Counted from the stretch's first letter, positions 44,701-58,639 are shown. The stretch is DNA of 64,000 bases from Ustilaginoidea virens (GCF_000687475.1 NC_057316.1:1178001-1242000), one strand, 5' to 3'. Notes: generated by a model from the letters alone, not told the origin. A program made the numbers and translations.

Positions 44701-47503
44701 TATTAATTATTATACTAGGCTTCGCCGATAATACTAATATTATAGCCTATAGGAGAGATATAAGGAAGACTAAAGTACTACTTAAGAAAGCATAAGCTAT
44801 TTATAATAATTAGTCTAAATAAATAAGACTAAATTTTAACCTTAGTAAAAGCGAGCTTATCTATTTTACCTATATATATAAGGCGGATAAGACCCTAATA
44901 CGGCTTAAGACTACTATAATACAGCCGAAATAATATACTAGATTTTTAGGGGTCGAAATCTATTATAAGCTAAAATAAAGGGAATATTATATTAAAATTG
45001 CAAAGAAACTTAAAATAGTAGTAATTCGCGCTTATAATAATAGCAGCCTCCACCTAAGGATATTAATATTAAGAAATATGCCTAATCTATATATAGGTTA
45101 TCTAAATCTTTATCGCCTTTAGCGTAGGGGTATAGTATACCTCTACTACATCTAAGGGGGTAGTAAAAGGCATTATAAAATCCCTAGCTATAGAATAGTC
45201 AGCCTACCTTTATATAGTTACTAAAGCCTTTAAGGCTATACCGCTAAATACCCTCGAGACTAAGGTAGCTATACCCCTAATCAACCTCTATCTTAATTAT
45301 ATCTACTAGCGATTTCTCGAAAAAATAGCTAAAATAGGTATAACCAATAGGATTAATTGCGTATTAATAGCAGTAGTAGTAATACTTTAATGCCAACGAA
45401 GGAAAAATAACTAAAGACTTTTAGCCTATACCCTATTTTCCGACCTTAACCTTTACTAGCTCCTAGCCGAAGAAAAACTAATAAAAGATTAATATAACCG
45501 ATAGTAAAGTAATTAGATAGCGGTAAAGGCAAGACGCCTTTAGTATAAAATCCTAGCGGCCGAAAAGGCACTAAATTTCTACTCTATAGTAAAAATAACT
45601 TAACTATATAAAGACCTATAAAAGTATAAATCGGTAATACTTACCTAACTTTATATAGAAAAAATTAGCTTTAATTTCTTCTTTTGCCTCTAATATATCC
45701 CTTTAGTACTATTACCTTTTTACTATTATAAAAAAGGCCTAAAAGACTTCTATTATATTATCCTTATTTGCCTAAAGTACTATAGATAAAGATATAAACT
45801 CTTTAGGCCTAATCTTAGCTCTAACCTATTTTGCGACTAATATAGTATATCTATCGCATTTAATAAGCTATACTTTATATAGATAATTACTTACTAGATA
45901 TTAAATATTAATTGATTTAACTAATTCTAATTTACCTAATCCCTCTAATATAATATAGCTAGAGGCAGCCTTAAGTAACCCTATATAGCCCCTATATAAT
46001 ATTTATAGTAATCCTAAAATAGGAATAAAGAGCCCTAAGAATAAATAAATCTTTTAGGCCCTATAGACTAGAATTAATTAATAGTTATTATTTTAATATT
46101 AAGGATATCCTTTTTCCTTTTCCCCTTTTTATTCCCCCTATTGCCTTTTTCCCCCTTATTTTTATCGTCTTTATTATCCTTATCGTTTTTATCCTGCCCC
46201 CCTTTTAGAGCCTCCCCCCCCTCCTATTAAGCTAAAAGCACCTTTAGTAATATAGTAATATCCTTTTACGCCTAAGCCTACTGCTTTAGGGCCTCTATCT
46301 TTTACTCCTTTAAATCTAATATCTTTTAGGTCGCCCTAAGAGCGCTAAGACCCCCTACTGCTATTACTACTACTACCGCTATTTAACCGCGTTCCTAAGA
46401 GGCAGATGCCTATTTAGCCCTCTACTAGAGGGCCTTATAGCTATCTACTTAGAAAATCGTTAGCCGGTAACCTATACTATATACGAATTGGAAATGCACT
46501 TTAACCCCCCTAGCTATTATCTCCTATATAGCAAGGAGTTCCTATATTAAGACCCGGTTTTTAGGGGTCTGCTCTAAAGGTATATAAGTTTTACCCGCTA
46601 AGGCATAAAGATAGTATGCCGCGCCGGTCCCTACTTATATTAGCTTCGCTAAAGAGTAGGTATAATCTAATATATACCTTATTAACTTTAGCATTAATGC
46701 TTAAGATCCTCTAAGTACGTTAAGTATAGCCTATAAAGCTAGGCGCGCAACTCCCTTAATTACTATATAAGGGTTAGCTGCGGCTTTATTGCGTATTAGA
46801 TTCGCACTTACCCCCTTATCTAAAGTCGCCGACCGCTTAGGCATTTTGTTACTACTATTATTAATATTGCTATTATTGCTATTATTATTATTGCTGCTGT
46901 TGCTATTATTTCTACTACTACTACTCTACTAATAGGGTTAGTATCAGTCCCGTACCGCAATAGAAAGGTCATTATATACCTTAGATTTAGCGCTATAGAG
47001 GAAAAGAAGAAAAAAGGAAAAGGTATTAAATCGGGGGGAATTGCTAACCTATATACTAACGCAGTGCCTAAAGCCACCTGCTTCTATTCTTAAGTTCGGC
47101 TCACTTTTGCCTATATACCGCAGATTAATGCGCCTAAGATACGCCTAAGCCTTTATAGGTATACACCCGGCGAGAATACCGCTAACCCTATCCCCCCTAA
47201 CTTTACCTCCCTTTTATTTTGCACCCAATAGAACCCCGACCTAGGCCTAATACCCCTAGAATTTATATTTGCACTCTTCCCAAGCAATACCGCTAGATAT
47301 AGTCTTAAGCGGCTATATACCCTACTCTCTTACGCACTGGATACCTATTGCCCCCGCTATAGGGCGACATATAATAGTATTTAAGACTATAGGAAGGGTT
47401 TTCCTCCCGGCCGCCGGGTTTTTCCTTTCCGATTTATCCTATAGAAGTATTAGATAGGTTATTTAAGTCTAAATAGCCTCTAGAGTAATATAATAATAAT
47501 AAT
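41797..47503 (+). mobile_element. LINE copy 3, 5'-truncated
   Basis: Plus orientation. Homology to LINE copy 5 starts at about 41808 (matching about 51479), so the first 700 bases of the element are missing, as expected for incomplete reverse transcription. It ends in (TAA)n at 47488-47506. A 9-bp candidate TSD AATATATCT lies at 41788-41796 and 47504-47512; it is AT-rich, so only moderately convincing. ORF1 remnant with Zn-knuckles to about 42450, ORF2 from about 42600, a C-rich tract at 46130-46220, then about 1.3 kb of 3' UTR. Confidence 0.82.
42600..46000 (+). pseudogene. LINE copy 3 ORF2 (endonuclease-reverse transcriptase), degraded
   Basis: The endonuclease motif G-D-F-N-I-Y-Y-P-F is at about 43096. 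RT: L-I-G-K-V-I-K-A-I-I at about 44260, L-L-L-x-L-N-I-L-A-A-F-N at about 44440, P-x-G-S (Gln codon now TAA) at about 44630, and the catalytic box F-A-D-N at 44721-44732 in place of F-A-D-D. C-terminal region near 45690-45790 with F-x-Y-Y-K-K-G-L and I-L-I-C-L-K-Y-Y, where a Cys/His-type motif is expected. No RNase H seen. Confidence 0.8.
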
Positions 47504-47512
47504 AATATATCT

Positions 47513-47542
47513 CGTTTAATAGGTATATAAGAATAGTAATAA
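47513..47542. other. 30-base junction between LINE copies 3 and 4
   Basis: Unassigned AT-rich bases after the tail and possible TSD of LINE copy 3 and before homology to LINE copy 4 begins. Confidence 0.4.
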
Positions 47543-50530
47543 GTAGAGGGCTATATACTTTAAGGAATCCTACTAGGAGCCTATTAGGGCCTAATGCTTT
47601 CTAGCCTATTATATTATATAGTACGGTATATACTTTTTTATAGGTAAAGGAGTTAATAGGGGGGAATATAGTATTAGTAAGCTAAAAGAATATTAGGTTA
47701 AGAATATTATTATAAGTAGCTTATAAGATAGAGAAGAATCGTTTAGTAAAGACTTATACCTTTTCTTTATATATTATTGCTTTTAGGCCTAAGCTACTTT
47801 TTTTTAATGGGGGGATCTCTCTTAATTTAGGCGGGAGGCTGCTATATAGGCAGGCCTATTTCTTTAGGGATTATAGATTAGTATTCTAAATAGTAGCTTT
47901 ATTAAGGGCTTTTTACTATAATTAGCGCTATTCCTTTTATACGATATAGGATTAGATTACTCCTACTTTTTAAGCGGCACTAAGATTCTTTAGGGTATAA
48001 TATACTACCTACTTTTAGTAGGCCTTTTTCGCTACTATTTAGGCTATTTTAGCGCGGGAGTTCTACCATAGCTCTATACCGGGAGTTTTAGGTGCTTTTT
48101 TCGGTACTATAATATTAGCGATACTTTAGAGTTAGCCTATAAGCTATTTAGTATATATATCTATTTCGGTAGGGGAGTAGAGTAGGGCTTTAGCGTAATA
48201 AATAGTAAATCGGTTTTTTACTTTAGCTTAAGCGAGGTAATAATTAAAGGATTTCTAGCTATTTTTTAAAGGGGGGGCTTTTATATAATAATTGCCGGTT
48301 TTAATATATATAAACTAAGGGATATAATCGGACCCTATAAGGTCGGTATTTCTAAGGTATTTAACTGCAATATCTTATATAATTTATATATAGTTAATTA
48401 TACTATTTCTCTTCCCTAGGGCCCTCTTTATTATTTTATTATAAGGGGTAGCTAGCCTAAGCCGCTATTAAATTATAAATTCGAAGAGAGTATTAATACT
48501 AAGTAAGGTCTAATGTAGACTATCCTAAAGAGGGTAATATATATTAAAGTCCCTAATAAAAGTATTATAAGGATAGGGTAAAAGCTCGGTAAGTATAATA
48601 AGGGGGGTTATTTAGTTTAGCTTATAGCTTAGGGAATAGATAGAATAGATATCGGTATATAAAAGGGAAATTTTATATTAATTTAGTCCTTTATCGCTAG
48701 ACTATATACTAGGTTTATACTGCTTATAGATATATATTACTACTCTCCTACTATATAATACTAATATATATCTTCTAAGGCTAAGGCTTAGTAGGGCCTA
48801 TTTAGGCGCGATAGGTTCTTAGATTGCTATAATATTAGGCTTATACTAATAGTAAAGTACTAGTCTTATAAGGGTGGTTTTCTTCTATATATTCTAATAT
48901 AGGACTATTATTATATAGATAGTCGCATAAGGATTAATAGCAGCAGTATATTTAAGGTAGCTATAGGTTAGGCGCCTAAGATAGGCGTGGTTATATTATA
49001 GTCTTAGGCGGGAATAGCTCGGAGGAAAGTAGTAATACTACTTTTAGCCTTAATGCAGGGGGTTCTATTAATATTTTTAACTAGATAGCCTTATTTCTAA
49101 GGGAAGGGCTTATATAGGGGAGACCCGCTAGCTATATAGCGTTAGCTTTAGTCTGCAATAGGGATAGTATTTACAGCTAATATAATATATAAGGCGAAGA
49201 GCCTTAGTCTCTCACTATAAGAATTTCTAGTATTTTCCTATTACTTATTCGCTACCTTATAGAGGCGGGACTATGCCAGGTAAAGTCTATAGTAATTAAG
49301 ACAGGATTTACGCTAGTTTTATATAATAGCTAGATAGCTTTAGTTACCATCTGGGTGGCGTTTAGAGCTATACTAGCTATAGCGAGCTGCCGCTATATAA
49401 TATATAGCGATATAGCCGAATTTAAAGTAATTATAGTATTACTAGGGGTATATCGCATCGTTATAGGATTCGGCTTTAAATATCTCTACTTAGTATATAA
49501 TGCCAATCTTATAAAGTTTATTTATAAGGTCGATAGAGTTTACCCTTATAAGTAGGGGCGCCTATATTGCAGTCCCCTTAGGGCGGTAAAAGGAGACCTT
49601 AGTAAAGCCCTCTCTATTAGCTTTAATAAAATTCGACTAGATATCTTCTACTATAGTATTTATAGTATAGTGGGTCGGGAAGCTTTTAATAATAATACTA
49701 AATAATCATTAGTTAAATTCTACTTCTTAACTAAAGGCGGGGCATACCTAGGTTATATTTATAGTATACTTTACTTTTTCCTTTTTAAAGGTAATAATTA
49801 TATTACTACTATAGAGCCTATAGGCCGCGACCGCTACTCTTTCGGTAGTAGCCCTATTAATTGCATTAACGATTTCGATTAAGGTATAGTTTTAAAGGAT
49901 TTTGCTAATAGTATTTCCTTTAATAAGGACCTTACGATAGATATAGGGGGGTACCGCGAGGGGAGCTAGGCTATATTAAAATAGTATAGCGATAGTAAGT
50001 CCTTATATAGTAATAGATGCCTATATAGTAGGGGCTATAGCGGTCTTAAGGAGGTTCTATATAGCCTTATTAACTACGGTTTTAATTGTTTATATAAAGG
50101 TTCTAATAAAGGTATAAATATTGCCTAGGTCGGTCTTTTGCCGGGCGGTCTCTATTACGATATTTATAGCCTCTCGCACTCTTCTTAATACTACTAAGGG
50201 AATATAGTCCTATAGCTCTTTTATAAAATCTATAATAATATTAGCTATTAATCGCTTCTGCCCTTAAGCAGGTTCAATCTCGGTCTAGTTATACTATATA
50301 TTAATCGTAATTATAGTATTAGGGTTATAGCGGCTATATGCTATGCCGCCCCTATTCCCTCTATCGATATCTATTACTTTATTTGCGCTTGCTGCGCCTA
50401 CTCTTTAGATGCGATACGCTATAGATAAGGGGGGTAAATAGATAAGAAAAAGCGATTAGAAATATCAGAATTGATTTTAGAGGCGGTTCTATGCTACTAC
50501 CTAGGTGCGGACGAAATCGCGAAAGTTTTT
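47543..50530 (-). mobile_element. LINE copy 4, lacking its 3' half
   Basis: Minus orientation. It aligns with 27033-30018 of LINE copy 1: the 5' end (CGCGATTTCGTCC on the minus strand near 50525), ORF1 and the endonuclease. The RT core, 3' UTR and TAA tail are absent, which target-primed reverse transcription does not produce, so a deletion or rearrangement is implied. Confidence 0.82.
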
Positions 50531-50778
50531 CCCTATAATAAGTGAGAATACTATTTAATAGAGTCGCTATAAGGAAACCCTATAAAAAAGCAATAAGAGC
50601 CCCCCTAATTATTAGAGTAACTAATATAGAAATAGCAAACCGACTCTATAAGACTAAAGTTATTTATTAAGTAGAAATCTTTAAGGCTAAGCTATATAAT
50701 AAAACTATCTATCTATAATAGTACTACTAATGCTTTAAATTCGGATATATTGCGAATTACTATATAGAGACCCCTTAA
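50531..50778 (+). mobile_element. outermost LINE (copy 7), ORF1 fragment, left piece
   Basis: This encodes a degraded ORF1 with an E-I-F-K-A-like stretch and a zinc-knuckle F-K-F-G-Y-I-A-N-Y, similar to but distinct from the main family. It is interrupted at ATATAGAGACCCCTTAA and resumes at 63582. Confidence 0.65.
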
Positions 50779-52055
50779 AAAAAAAAAAACTTTCGCGATT
50801 TCGCCTGCACCTAAGTAGCAGTATAGAACCGCCTCTAAAATTAATTCTAATATTTCTAATCGCTTTTTCTCGTCTGCTTACCCCCCTCGCCTATAGCATA
50901 TCGCGTCTAAGGAGTAGGCATAGTAGGTGCAAATAAAGTAATAAATATTAACAGAAGGAATAAAAGCAGTATTGCATATAGCCGCTATAACCCGACTATT
51001 ATAATCGCAAATAGTATATAGTATCACTAGATTAAGACCGAGCCTACCTAGGGGCAAATGTAACCTATAGCCGATATTATTAAAGACTTTATAAAAGAGC
51101 TATAGGACTATATCCCCCTAGTGGTACTAAGAAGAGTATAAAAGGCTATAAACTTTATAGTAGAAACCGCTTAGTAGGAGACTGATTTAAAAAATATTTA
51201 CACCCCTATTAGAACCTTAATATAGATAATTAAAACTATAATCAATAAGGCTATATAGAATCTCCTAAAGACCGCGCTAGCCCCTACTATATAGGCATCT
51301 ATCGCTATATAAAGACACGCTGCCGCTATACCACCTTAATATAGCCCAGCTCCCCTAGCGGTACCCCCTTATATTTACTATAAAGTCTTTATTAAAGGAA
51401 ATACTATTAATAAAATCCTCTAAAACTATACCCTAATTAAAATTATTAATGCAGTTAATAGGGCTATTACTAAAAGAGTAGTAGTCGCGGCCTATAGGCT
51501 CTATAGTAGTAATATAATTATTACCTTTAAAAAAAAAAGTAAGCTATATTATAGATATAGCTTAGGTTTACCCCGCCTTCGGCTAAAAGGCGGAATTTAA
51601 CTAATGCTTATTTAGTATTATCATTAAGAGTTTCCCGACTTATTATACTATAAATACCGCGATAGAGGATATCTAATTAAACCTTATTAAAGCTAATAGA
51701 GAGGGCTTTACTAAAATCTCCCTTTACTGCCTTAGGGGGACTATAATATAAGCGCCTTTAATTATAGGGGTTAATTCTATCGACCTTACGAATAAACTCT
51801 ATAAGGCTAGTATTATATATTAGGTAGAGATATTTAAAGCCGAACCCTATAATAATGCTATATACCCCTATTAATACTATAATTACTTTAAATTCGGCTA
51901 TATCGCTATATATTACGCAGTAGCAGCCTACTATAGCCGGTATAGTTCTAAATGCTACCTAGAAGGTAAATAAAGCTGCCTAGTTATAATATAGAATTAA
52001 TATAAATCCTACCTTAACTATTATAGACCTTACCTAGTATAGTCCCGCCTCTATA

Positions 52056-55000
52056 TTATTATTATTATTAAATTACGCTAGAGGCTATTTAAAGCTAAAT
52101 AACCTATCTAGTACTTCTATATAGATAATTCGGAAAGGGAAAAACCCAATAGCCGGGAGGAAAACCCTTCCTACTTTCTTAATTTCTGCTTTTTATCGCC
52201 CTACATTAGGGGTAGCGGGTATCCAGTGCGTGAGAGAATAGGGTGCGCAACCGCTTAGGACTATATCTAGCGGTATTGCATAGGAAGAGTGCGAGCGAGA
52301 AATCCCGGAATATTAGGTCTGGGTCGGTGATCTTATCAGGTGAGAAGTGAGAGGAGGGTAAAGCCAGGGGGGTAAGGCTAGCGGCGCGCTCGCGGCAGGC
52401 GTGTTCTCGCCGGGCGTATATCTATAGTGGCCTGGGCGCTTCTCGGTATATATTAATTTTTTTAGGTTGGAAGAGGAAGTAAGCTAATTCTAAAGGTTAA
52501 AGTAGGCGGCCTTAGGCACTATATTAATATATAGGTTAGTAATGCCCCTAACTTAGTGCCTTTTCTTCTTTTCTTCTTTTCCTTTATAGCGCTAATTTTA
52601 AGGTATATAATAACCCCTCTATTGCGGTATGGGGCCAATGCTGACCCTATTAGTAGTATAGCAGCAGCAGCATCAACAATAGCAACAACAATAATACTAG
52701 TAATAATAAAAACAATAATAGCGAAAATGCCTAAGCGGTCGGTAATACTAGATAAGGGGGTGAGTATAGGTCTTACGCGCAATAGGACCGTAGTTAACCC
52801 TTATAATATAGCCCAGAGAACTATACGTATAGCCTTATAGGCTGTATCTAATATACTTAGAGGATCTTAAGTATCGATACTATAGTCAATAAGGTATAGA
52901 CTGGGTTATACCTACTCTCTAGCGAAGCTAATATAGGTAGGGACTAATACGGCCTATTATCCCTACGCCCTAGCGGGTAAGATATATATGCCCTTAGAGA
53001 AGACCCTTAGGAACCGGGTCCTAATATAAGAGCTCCTAAATGCATAAGAGACTATTACTAGGGGGATAAAGATGCGTTTTCGATTTATATATAATGCGGG
53101 CTATTGGCTAATTGTTTTTAGCTTTAGGTAGACGATTATAAGGCCCTCTAGTAGAGGGCTAAATAGGTATCTGCCTCTTAGGGGTATAGTCGGGCGGCAG
53201 TAGTAATAGCAATAGTAGCAGTAGGGGGCCTTAGCGCTCCTAGGGTAACCTAGGAGATATTAGACCTTAAAGAGAAGAAGGTTTTTGCCTTAAAACGATA
53301 GGCCTATACCTAAAAAGATATCGCTATATCATTATAGGTTTTCCTAGCCTAGAAGAAGGGGGAGGGGGCTTTAAAGGGGGAGTAGACTAAGGATAAAGGG
53401 GGGGAGAATAATAGGGAGGGCGAAGGAGAGGAGGGGGGGGAGAATACCCCTATTGCTAATATAATGACTATTAACTAGTTTCGGCCTATAGGGCCTAAGA
53501 GATTTACTTATTCCTAGTATACCTTATTCCTACTATAGGATTACTATGAATATTATGCGGGGGCTGCGCGGGGGTATTTAGTAGCGCCTTTAGCTATACT
53601 ATATTAGAGGGATTAAGCAAGCTAGAATTAGTTAAATCAATTAATATTAAGCATCTAGCGAGCGATTATTTATATAAAGTATAATTTATTAAATGCAATA
53701 GATATACTATATCGGTCGCAAAGTAAGCTAGGGCTAGGACTAGGCCTAAAGAGTATACGCTTTTATCTATAGTATTTTAGATAGGAGAGGATAATATAGT
53801 AGAGGTCTTTTAGGCCTTCCCTATAGTAGTAAAAAGGTAATAATATTAAAGGAACTTATTAGAGGTAGAGGAAGGAATTAAGGCCGATTTTTTCTATATA
53901 GAGTTAGGTAAGTATTACCGATTTATACTTCTATAGACTTTTATATAGTCGGGTTATTTTCGCTATAGATTAAAAGTCTAGTGCCCTTTCGGCTACTAGG
54001 GTCCTATACTAGGGGCATCTTACCCTTACTACTGCCTAATTACTCTACTATTAGTTATACTAATCTTTTGCTAATTATTTTTCGGCTAAAGGCTGGCTAG
54101 GGTTAAGATTAAAGAATAATATATAGGCTAGGGGTTTTTAGTAACCCTTCTTTCGATAGCATCAGAATATTACTATTACTACTATTAATACGCAATTAAT
54201 CCTATTAGTTATACTTATCTTTTCTATTCTTTTAAAGAACCGCTAATAGATATAATTAAAATAGAGGTTAATTAGGGGTATAGCCGCCTTAGTCTCGAGG
54301 GTATTTAGTAGTATAGCCTTAAAGGCCTTAGTAATTATATAGAGGCAGGCTGACTATTCTATAGCTAGGGATTTTATAATGCTTTTTACTATCCCTCTAG
54401 GGATAATAAAGGTATACTATATCTTTACGCTAAAGGCAATAGAGGTCTAAATAACCTATATATAGATTAGGCGTGCTTCCCGGTATTAATAGCTTTAGAT
54501 TAAGGCCGCTATTATTATAAGCGCGAATCGCTATTACTTAAGTTTCTTTACGATCTTAATATAGTATTCCCTCTATTTTAGCTTATAGTAGATTTTAATT
54601 CCTAGGAATCTAATATACTACTTCGGCTAGATTATTATAGTCTCGAGCCGTATTATAGTCTCGTCTATCTTATATATATAGGTAAAATAGATAAGCTTGC
54701 TTTTATTAGGGTTAAAGTTAAGTCTAGCTTATTTAGATTAGCTATCGTAGATAAGCTATATTTTCTCGAATAGTACTTTTATCTCTTTTATATCTCTCCT
54801 ATAAGCTATAATATTTATATTATCGGCAAAGCCTAATATAATAATTAAGGCTACCTCTTATAGCCTTTTATAGAGCGGCATAATATAGATAAAGAAGAAG
54901 ATAAGGGAGAGGGAGGACCCTTATAATACTTTAGTAGTAATCGGTAATTTCTCTATAAGTTATCCCTTAAAGTAAATCTATACTATTTACGAATTAGTAA

Positions 55001-58000
55001 AGTTATATACTTATACTGCAAGCTATAGTAGGAGCCCTTTATTAAGGAGTAAGTAGATAAAGCAGGTATAATTAACTATATCGAATATTATTAATATATC
55101 TAATTAAAGGAGTAAGGCGATCCTACTATAGTACTAAATCATACGAATAATCTCTACTAGCATATTTAGTATTATATTAGTTAATCGGTTTGCCTTATTA
55201 TTTATTTAAAGATTTAGAAGGAGGTTGCCCTCCTTAAGGGTAATAGTAAGCCGCTTTACGACCGCGGCTTCTATAACCTTCCCTATTAGGTTAAGTAATA
55301 ATATTAGTCTCTATCCTCCTACCTTTAAGTATTCTTTAAGCCTTTTCTTAGGCTTTTATAGTACTATTACTTTAGCCTCCCGGAATTAGGCCAGATAATA
55401 CCTAATACAGTATATTTTATTAAAGAGGTATATTAAGGTTTAAATAAGTAAAGGGCTATATACTTTAAGGAATCCTACCGGGAGCCCGTTAAGGCCTAGT
55501 ATTTTTTAGCCTACTATATTGCATAATATAGTATATACCTCTTTATAGGTAAAAGAGTCTATAGGGGGGAATATAACGGTAGTAAGCTAGGGGAATATTA
55601 GGTCGGGGATATTATTATAAGTAGCCTAAAAGGTAGGGAAGAATTATTAGGCGAGTATTTATACCTTTTCTTTATATATTATTACTTTCGGGCTTAGACC
55701 GCTTTATTTTAGTAGGGGGATCTTTTTTAATTCGGGTAGGAGGCTGCTATATAGGCAAGCCTATTTCTCTAGAGATTATAGGTCGGCATTTTATATAGTT
55801 ACTTTATTAAGGGCCTCTTATTATAACTAGCGCTATTCCTCCTAGATAATATAGGATTAAATCGCTCCCGCTTTTTAGGCGGCGCTAAAGTTCTCTAGGG
55901 TATAATATACTACCTATTTTCGGTAGGCCTTTTTTATTACTATTTAGGCTATCTTAGCGCAAAAGTTCCACTAGGGCTCTATATTAGGAGCTTTAGGTGC
56001 CTTTTTTAGTGCTATAATATTAGCGATACTCTAGAGTTAGCCGGTAAGCTATTCGGCGTATATATCTATCTTAATAAGGGAGTAAAGCAAGGCCTTAGTA
56101 TAGTAAATAGTAAGTTAGTTTTTTATTTTAGCTTAGGCGAGGTATCGGTCGAAAGACTTTTAGCTATTCTTTAAGGGGGGGGCTTTTATATAATAGTTAT
56201 CGGTCTCAATATATATAAGCTAGAGGATATAATCAGACCTAGTAAAATTAGTATTTCTAAGATATTTAACTATAATATCTAGTATAACCTATACGTAGTC
56301 AATAGTACTACTTCTCTTTCCTAGGGCCCTCTTTATTACCTTACCGTAAGGAGTAATTAGCCTGAGCCGCTATTATATTATAAATTTAAAGAGAGTATTA
56401 ATATTAAGTAAGGTCTGGTCTAAGTTATCCTAAAGAGGGTGGTATATATTAAAGTCCCTAATAAAGGCACTATAAAAGCAGGGTAAGAGCTTAGCAAACG
56501 CAATAAAGGGGGTTATCTAATTTAGCTTATAGCCTAGGGAATAAATAGAGTAAATATCGGTATATAATAGGGAAATCTTATATTAATTAGTTCTTTTATC
56601 GCTAGATTATATACCGGGCTTATACCGCTTATAGATATATATCGCTATTCTCCCGCTATATACTGCTAATATATATTTTCTAAGGCTGGGGCTTAGTAGG
56701 GTCTATTTAGGCGCGGTAGGTTCTTAGATTGCTATAATATCGGGCTTATACTAGTAATAGAGTGCTAATCTTATAAAGGTAGTTTTCTTCTATATATTCT
56801 AGTAGAGGATTATTATTATATAGATAATCGCGAGGGGGTTAATAGCGGCGGCATATTAGAGGTGGCTATAGGTTAGGCATTTAGGGTAAGCGCGATCGTA
56901 TTATAGTTTTATATAGGGGCAGCTTAGAGGAAGGCGGTAATACTATTATCGGTCTTAATATAAGGGGTCCTATTAATGCTTCCGACCGGTCGGCCTTATT
57001 TCTAAGGGGAGGGCTTATATAGGGGAGATCTACTAGCTATATAGTAGTAGCTCCGGTCCGCGATTAGGATAATATTAGCATCTAATGCTATATATAAGGC
57101 GAAGAGCCTCGGTCTATCGCTATAGGAATTTCTAGCTTTTTCCTATTATTTATTCGCTACTTTATAGAGGCGGGATTATACTAGGTATAATCTATAATAG
57201 TTAAGGCAGGATTCGCGTTGGTTCTATATAGTAGCTAGGCAACTTTAATCGCTATTTAGATAGCATTTAAAGCCGCACCGGCTATAGCGAGCTACCGCTA
57301 TATAATATATAGCAATATAGCCGAATTTGAAGTAATTATAGCACTAGTAAGGGTATATAGTATTATTATAAAGTTCGGCTTTAAATATCTCTACTTAATA
57401 TATAATGCCGGCTTTATAAAGCTTATTTATAAGGTCGATAGAGTCTACCCTTATAATTAGGGGCACCTATATTACGGTCCCCTTAGGGCAGTAAGGGGAG
57501 ACCTTAGTAAAGCCTTCTCTATTAGCTTTAGTAAGATTCAACTAGATATCTTCTATTACGGTATTTACAGTATAATAGGTCGGGAAGCTTTTAATAATAA
57601 TACTAAATAAGTATCGGTTAGGTTCTGCCTTTTAGCTAAAGGCAAGGCATACCTAGGTTATATTTATAGTATACTTCGCTTTTTCTTCTTTAAAAGTAAC
57701 AATTATATCGCTACTATAAAGCCTATAGGCTGTAACTACTGCTCCTTTAGTAGTAGCCCTATTGACTATATTAACGATTTCGATTGGGGTGCAGTTCTAG
57801 AGGATTTCGCTAATAATATTTCCTTTAATAAAGACTTTACGGTAGATATAGGGGGGTACCGCAAGGGGAGCTAGGCTATATTAGGGTAGTATAGCGGCTG
57901 TAAGCCCTTATACAGCAATAGATACCCATATAGTAAAGGCTATAGTAGGTTTTAGGAGATTCTATATAGCCTTATTAATTGCGGTCTTAATCGTCTATAT

Positions 58001-58468
58001 AAGGGTTCTAATAGGGGTATAGATATTGCCTAGGTCGGCCTCTTGCCGGGTAGTCTCTACTATAAAGTTTATAGCCTCTCGCACTCTTCCTAGCACCGCT
58101 AGGGGAATATAGTCTTAAAGCTTTTTTATAAAATCTATAATAATATCGGCTATTAGTCGCTTCTGCCTTTAGGCAGGTTCGGTCTTAGACTAATTATACT
58201 ATATACTATTCGCGATCGTAGTATTAGGGTTATAGCGGCTGTATGCTATACTGCCTTTATTCCCTCCATCGATATCTATTACTTTATCCGCGCCTGCCGC
58301 GCTTACTCCCTAGACGCGATGCGCTATAGGTGAGGGGGGTAAACGGACGAGAAAAAGCGATTAGAAATATTAGAATTGATTTTAGAGGCGGTTCTATGCC
58401 GCTACCTAGGTGCGGGCGAAATCGCGAGAAGATCCTGCTGAAGAGTATGGAATTCTTATATTAAGATC
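52056..58468 (-). mobile_element. LINE copy 6, full length, nested in LINE copy 5
   Basis: Minus orientation, 6413 bp, flanked by TCCCGCCTCTATA (13-bp TSD at 52043-52055 and 58469-58481). TTA repeats at 52056-52069 mark the 3' tail. The conserved 5' start CTCGCGATTTCGCC is at 58428 (minus), with 40 unrelated bases (58429-58468) before the TSD. The ORF1 start reads ATA instead of ATG. The G-rich tract in the 3' UTR lies at 53340-53450. The RT box F-A-D-N is at 54819-54830. Confidence 0.9.
53480..57060 (-). pseudogene. LINE copy 6 ORF2 (endonuclease-reverse transcriptase), degraded
   Basis: Collinear with ORF2 of copy 1. The catalytic box is F-A-D-N where F-A-D-D is expected. The D-F-N endonuclease motif is near 56465. 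Many stops; limits approximate. Confidence 0.75.
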
Positions 58469-58639
58469 TCCCGCCTCTATAAAGTGGCGAATAAATAATA
58501 GGAAAACGCTAGAAATTCCTATAGTAATAAACTAAAGCTCTTCGCCTTATATATTATATTAGCCGCTAATGCTATCTTTATCGCGGACTAAGGCCGCCGC
58601 TATATAGCTAGCGGGTCTCCCCTATATAAGCCCTCCCCC

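Noticed and set aside
45350..45700. Possible RNase H domain in the LINE ORF2
   Set aside because: I looked for the D-E-D pattern after the RT and found no convincing block; RIP damage could hide it, so absence is not claimed as fact.
49355..49555. 66-codon plus-strand frame resembling a small membrane protein
   Set aside because: It is the antisense of the zinc-knuckle part of LINE copy 4 ORF1.
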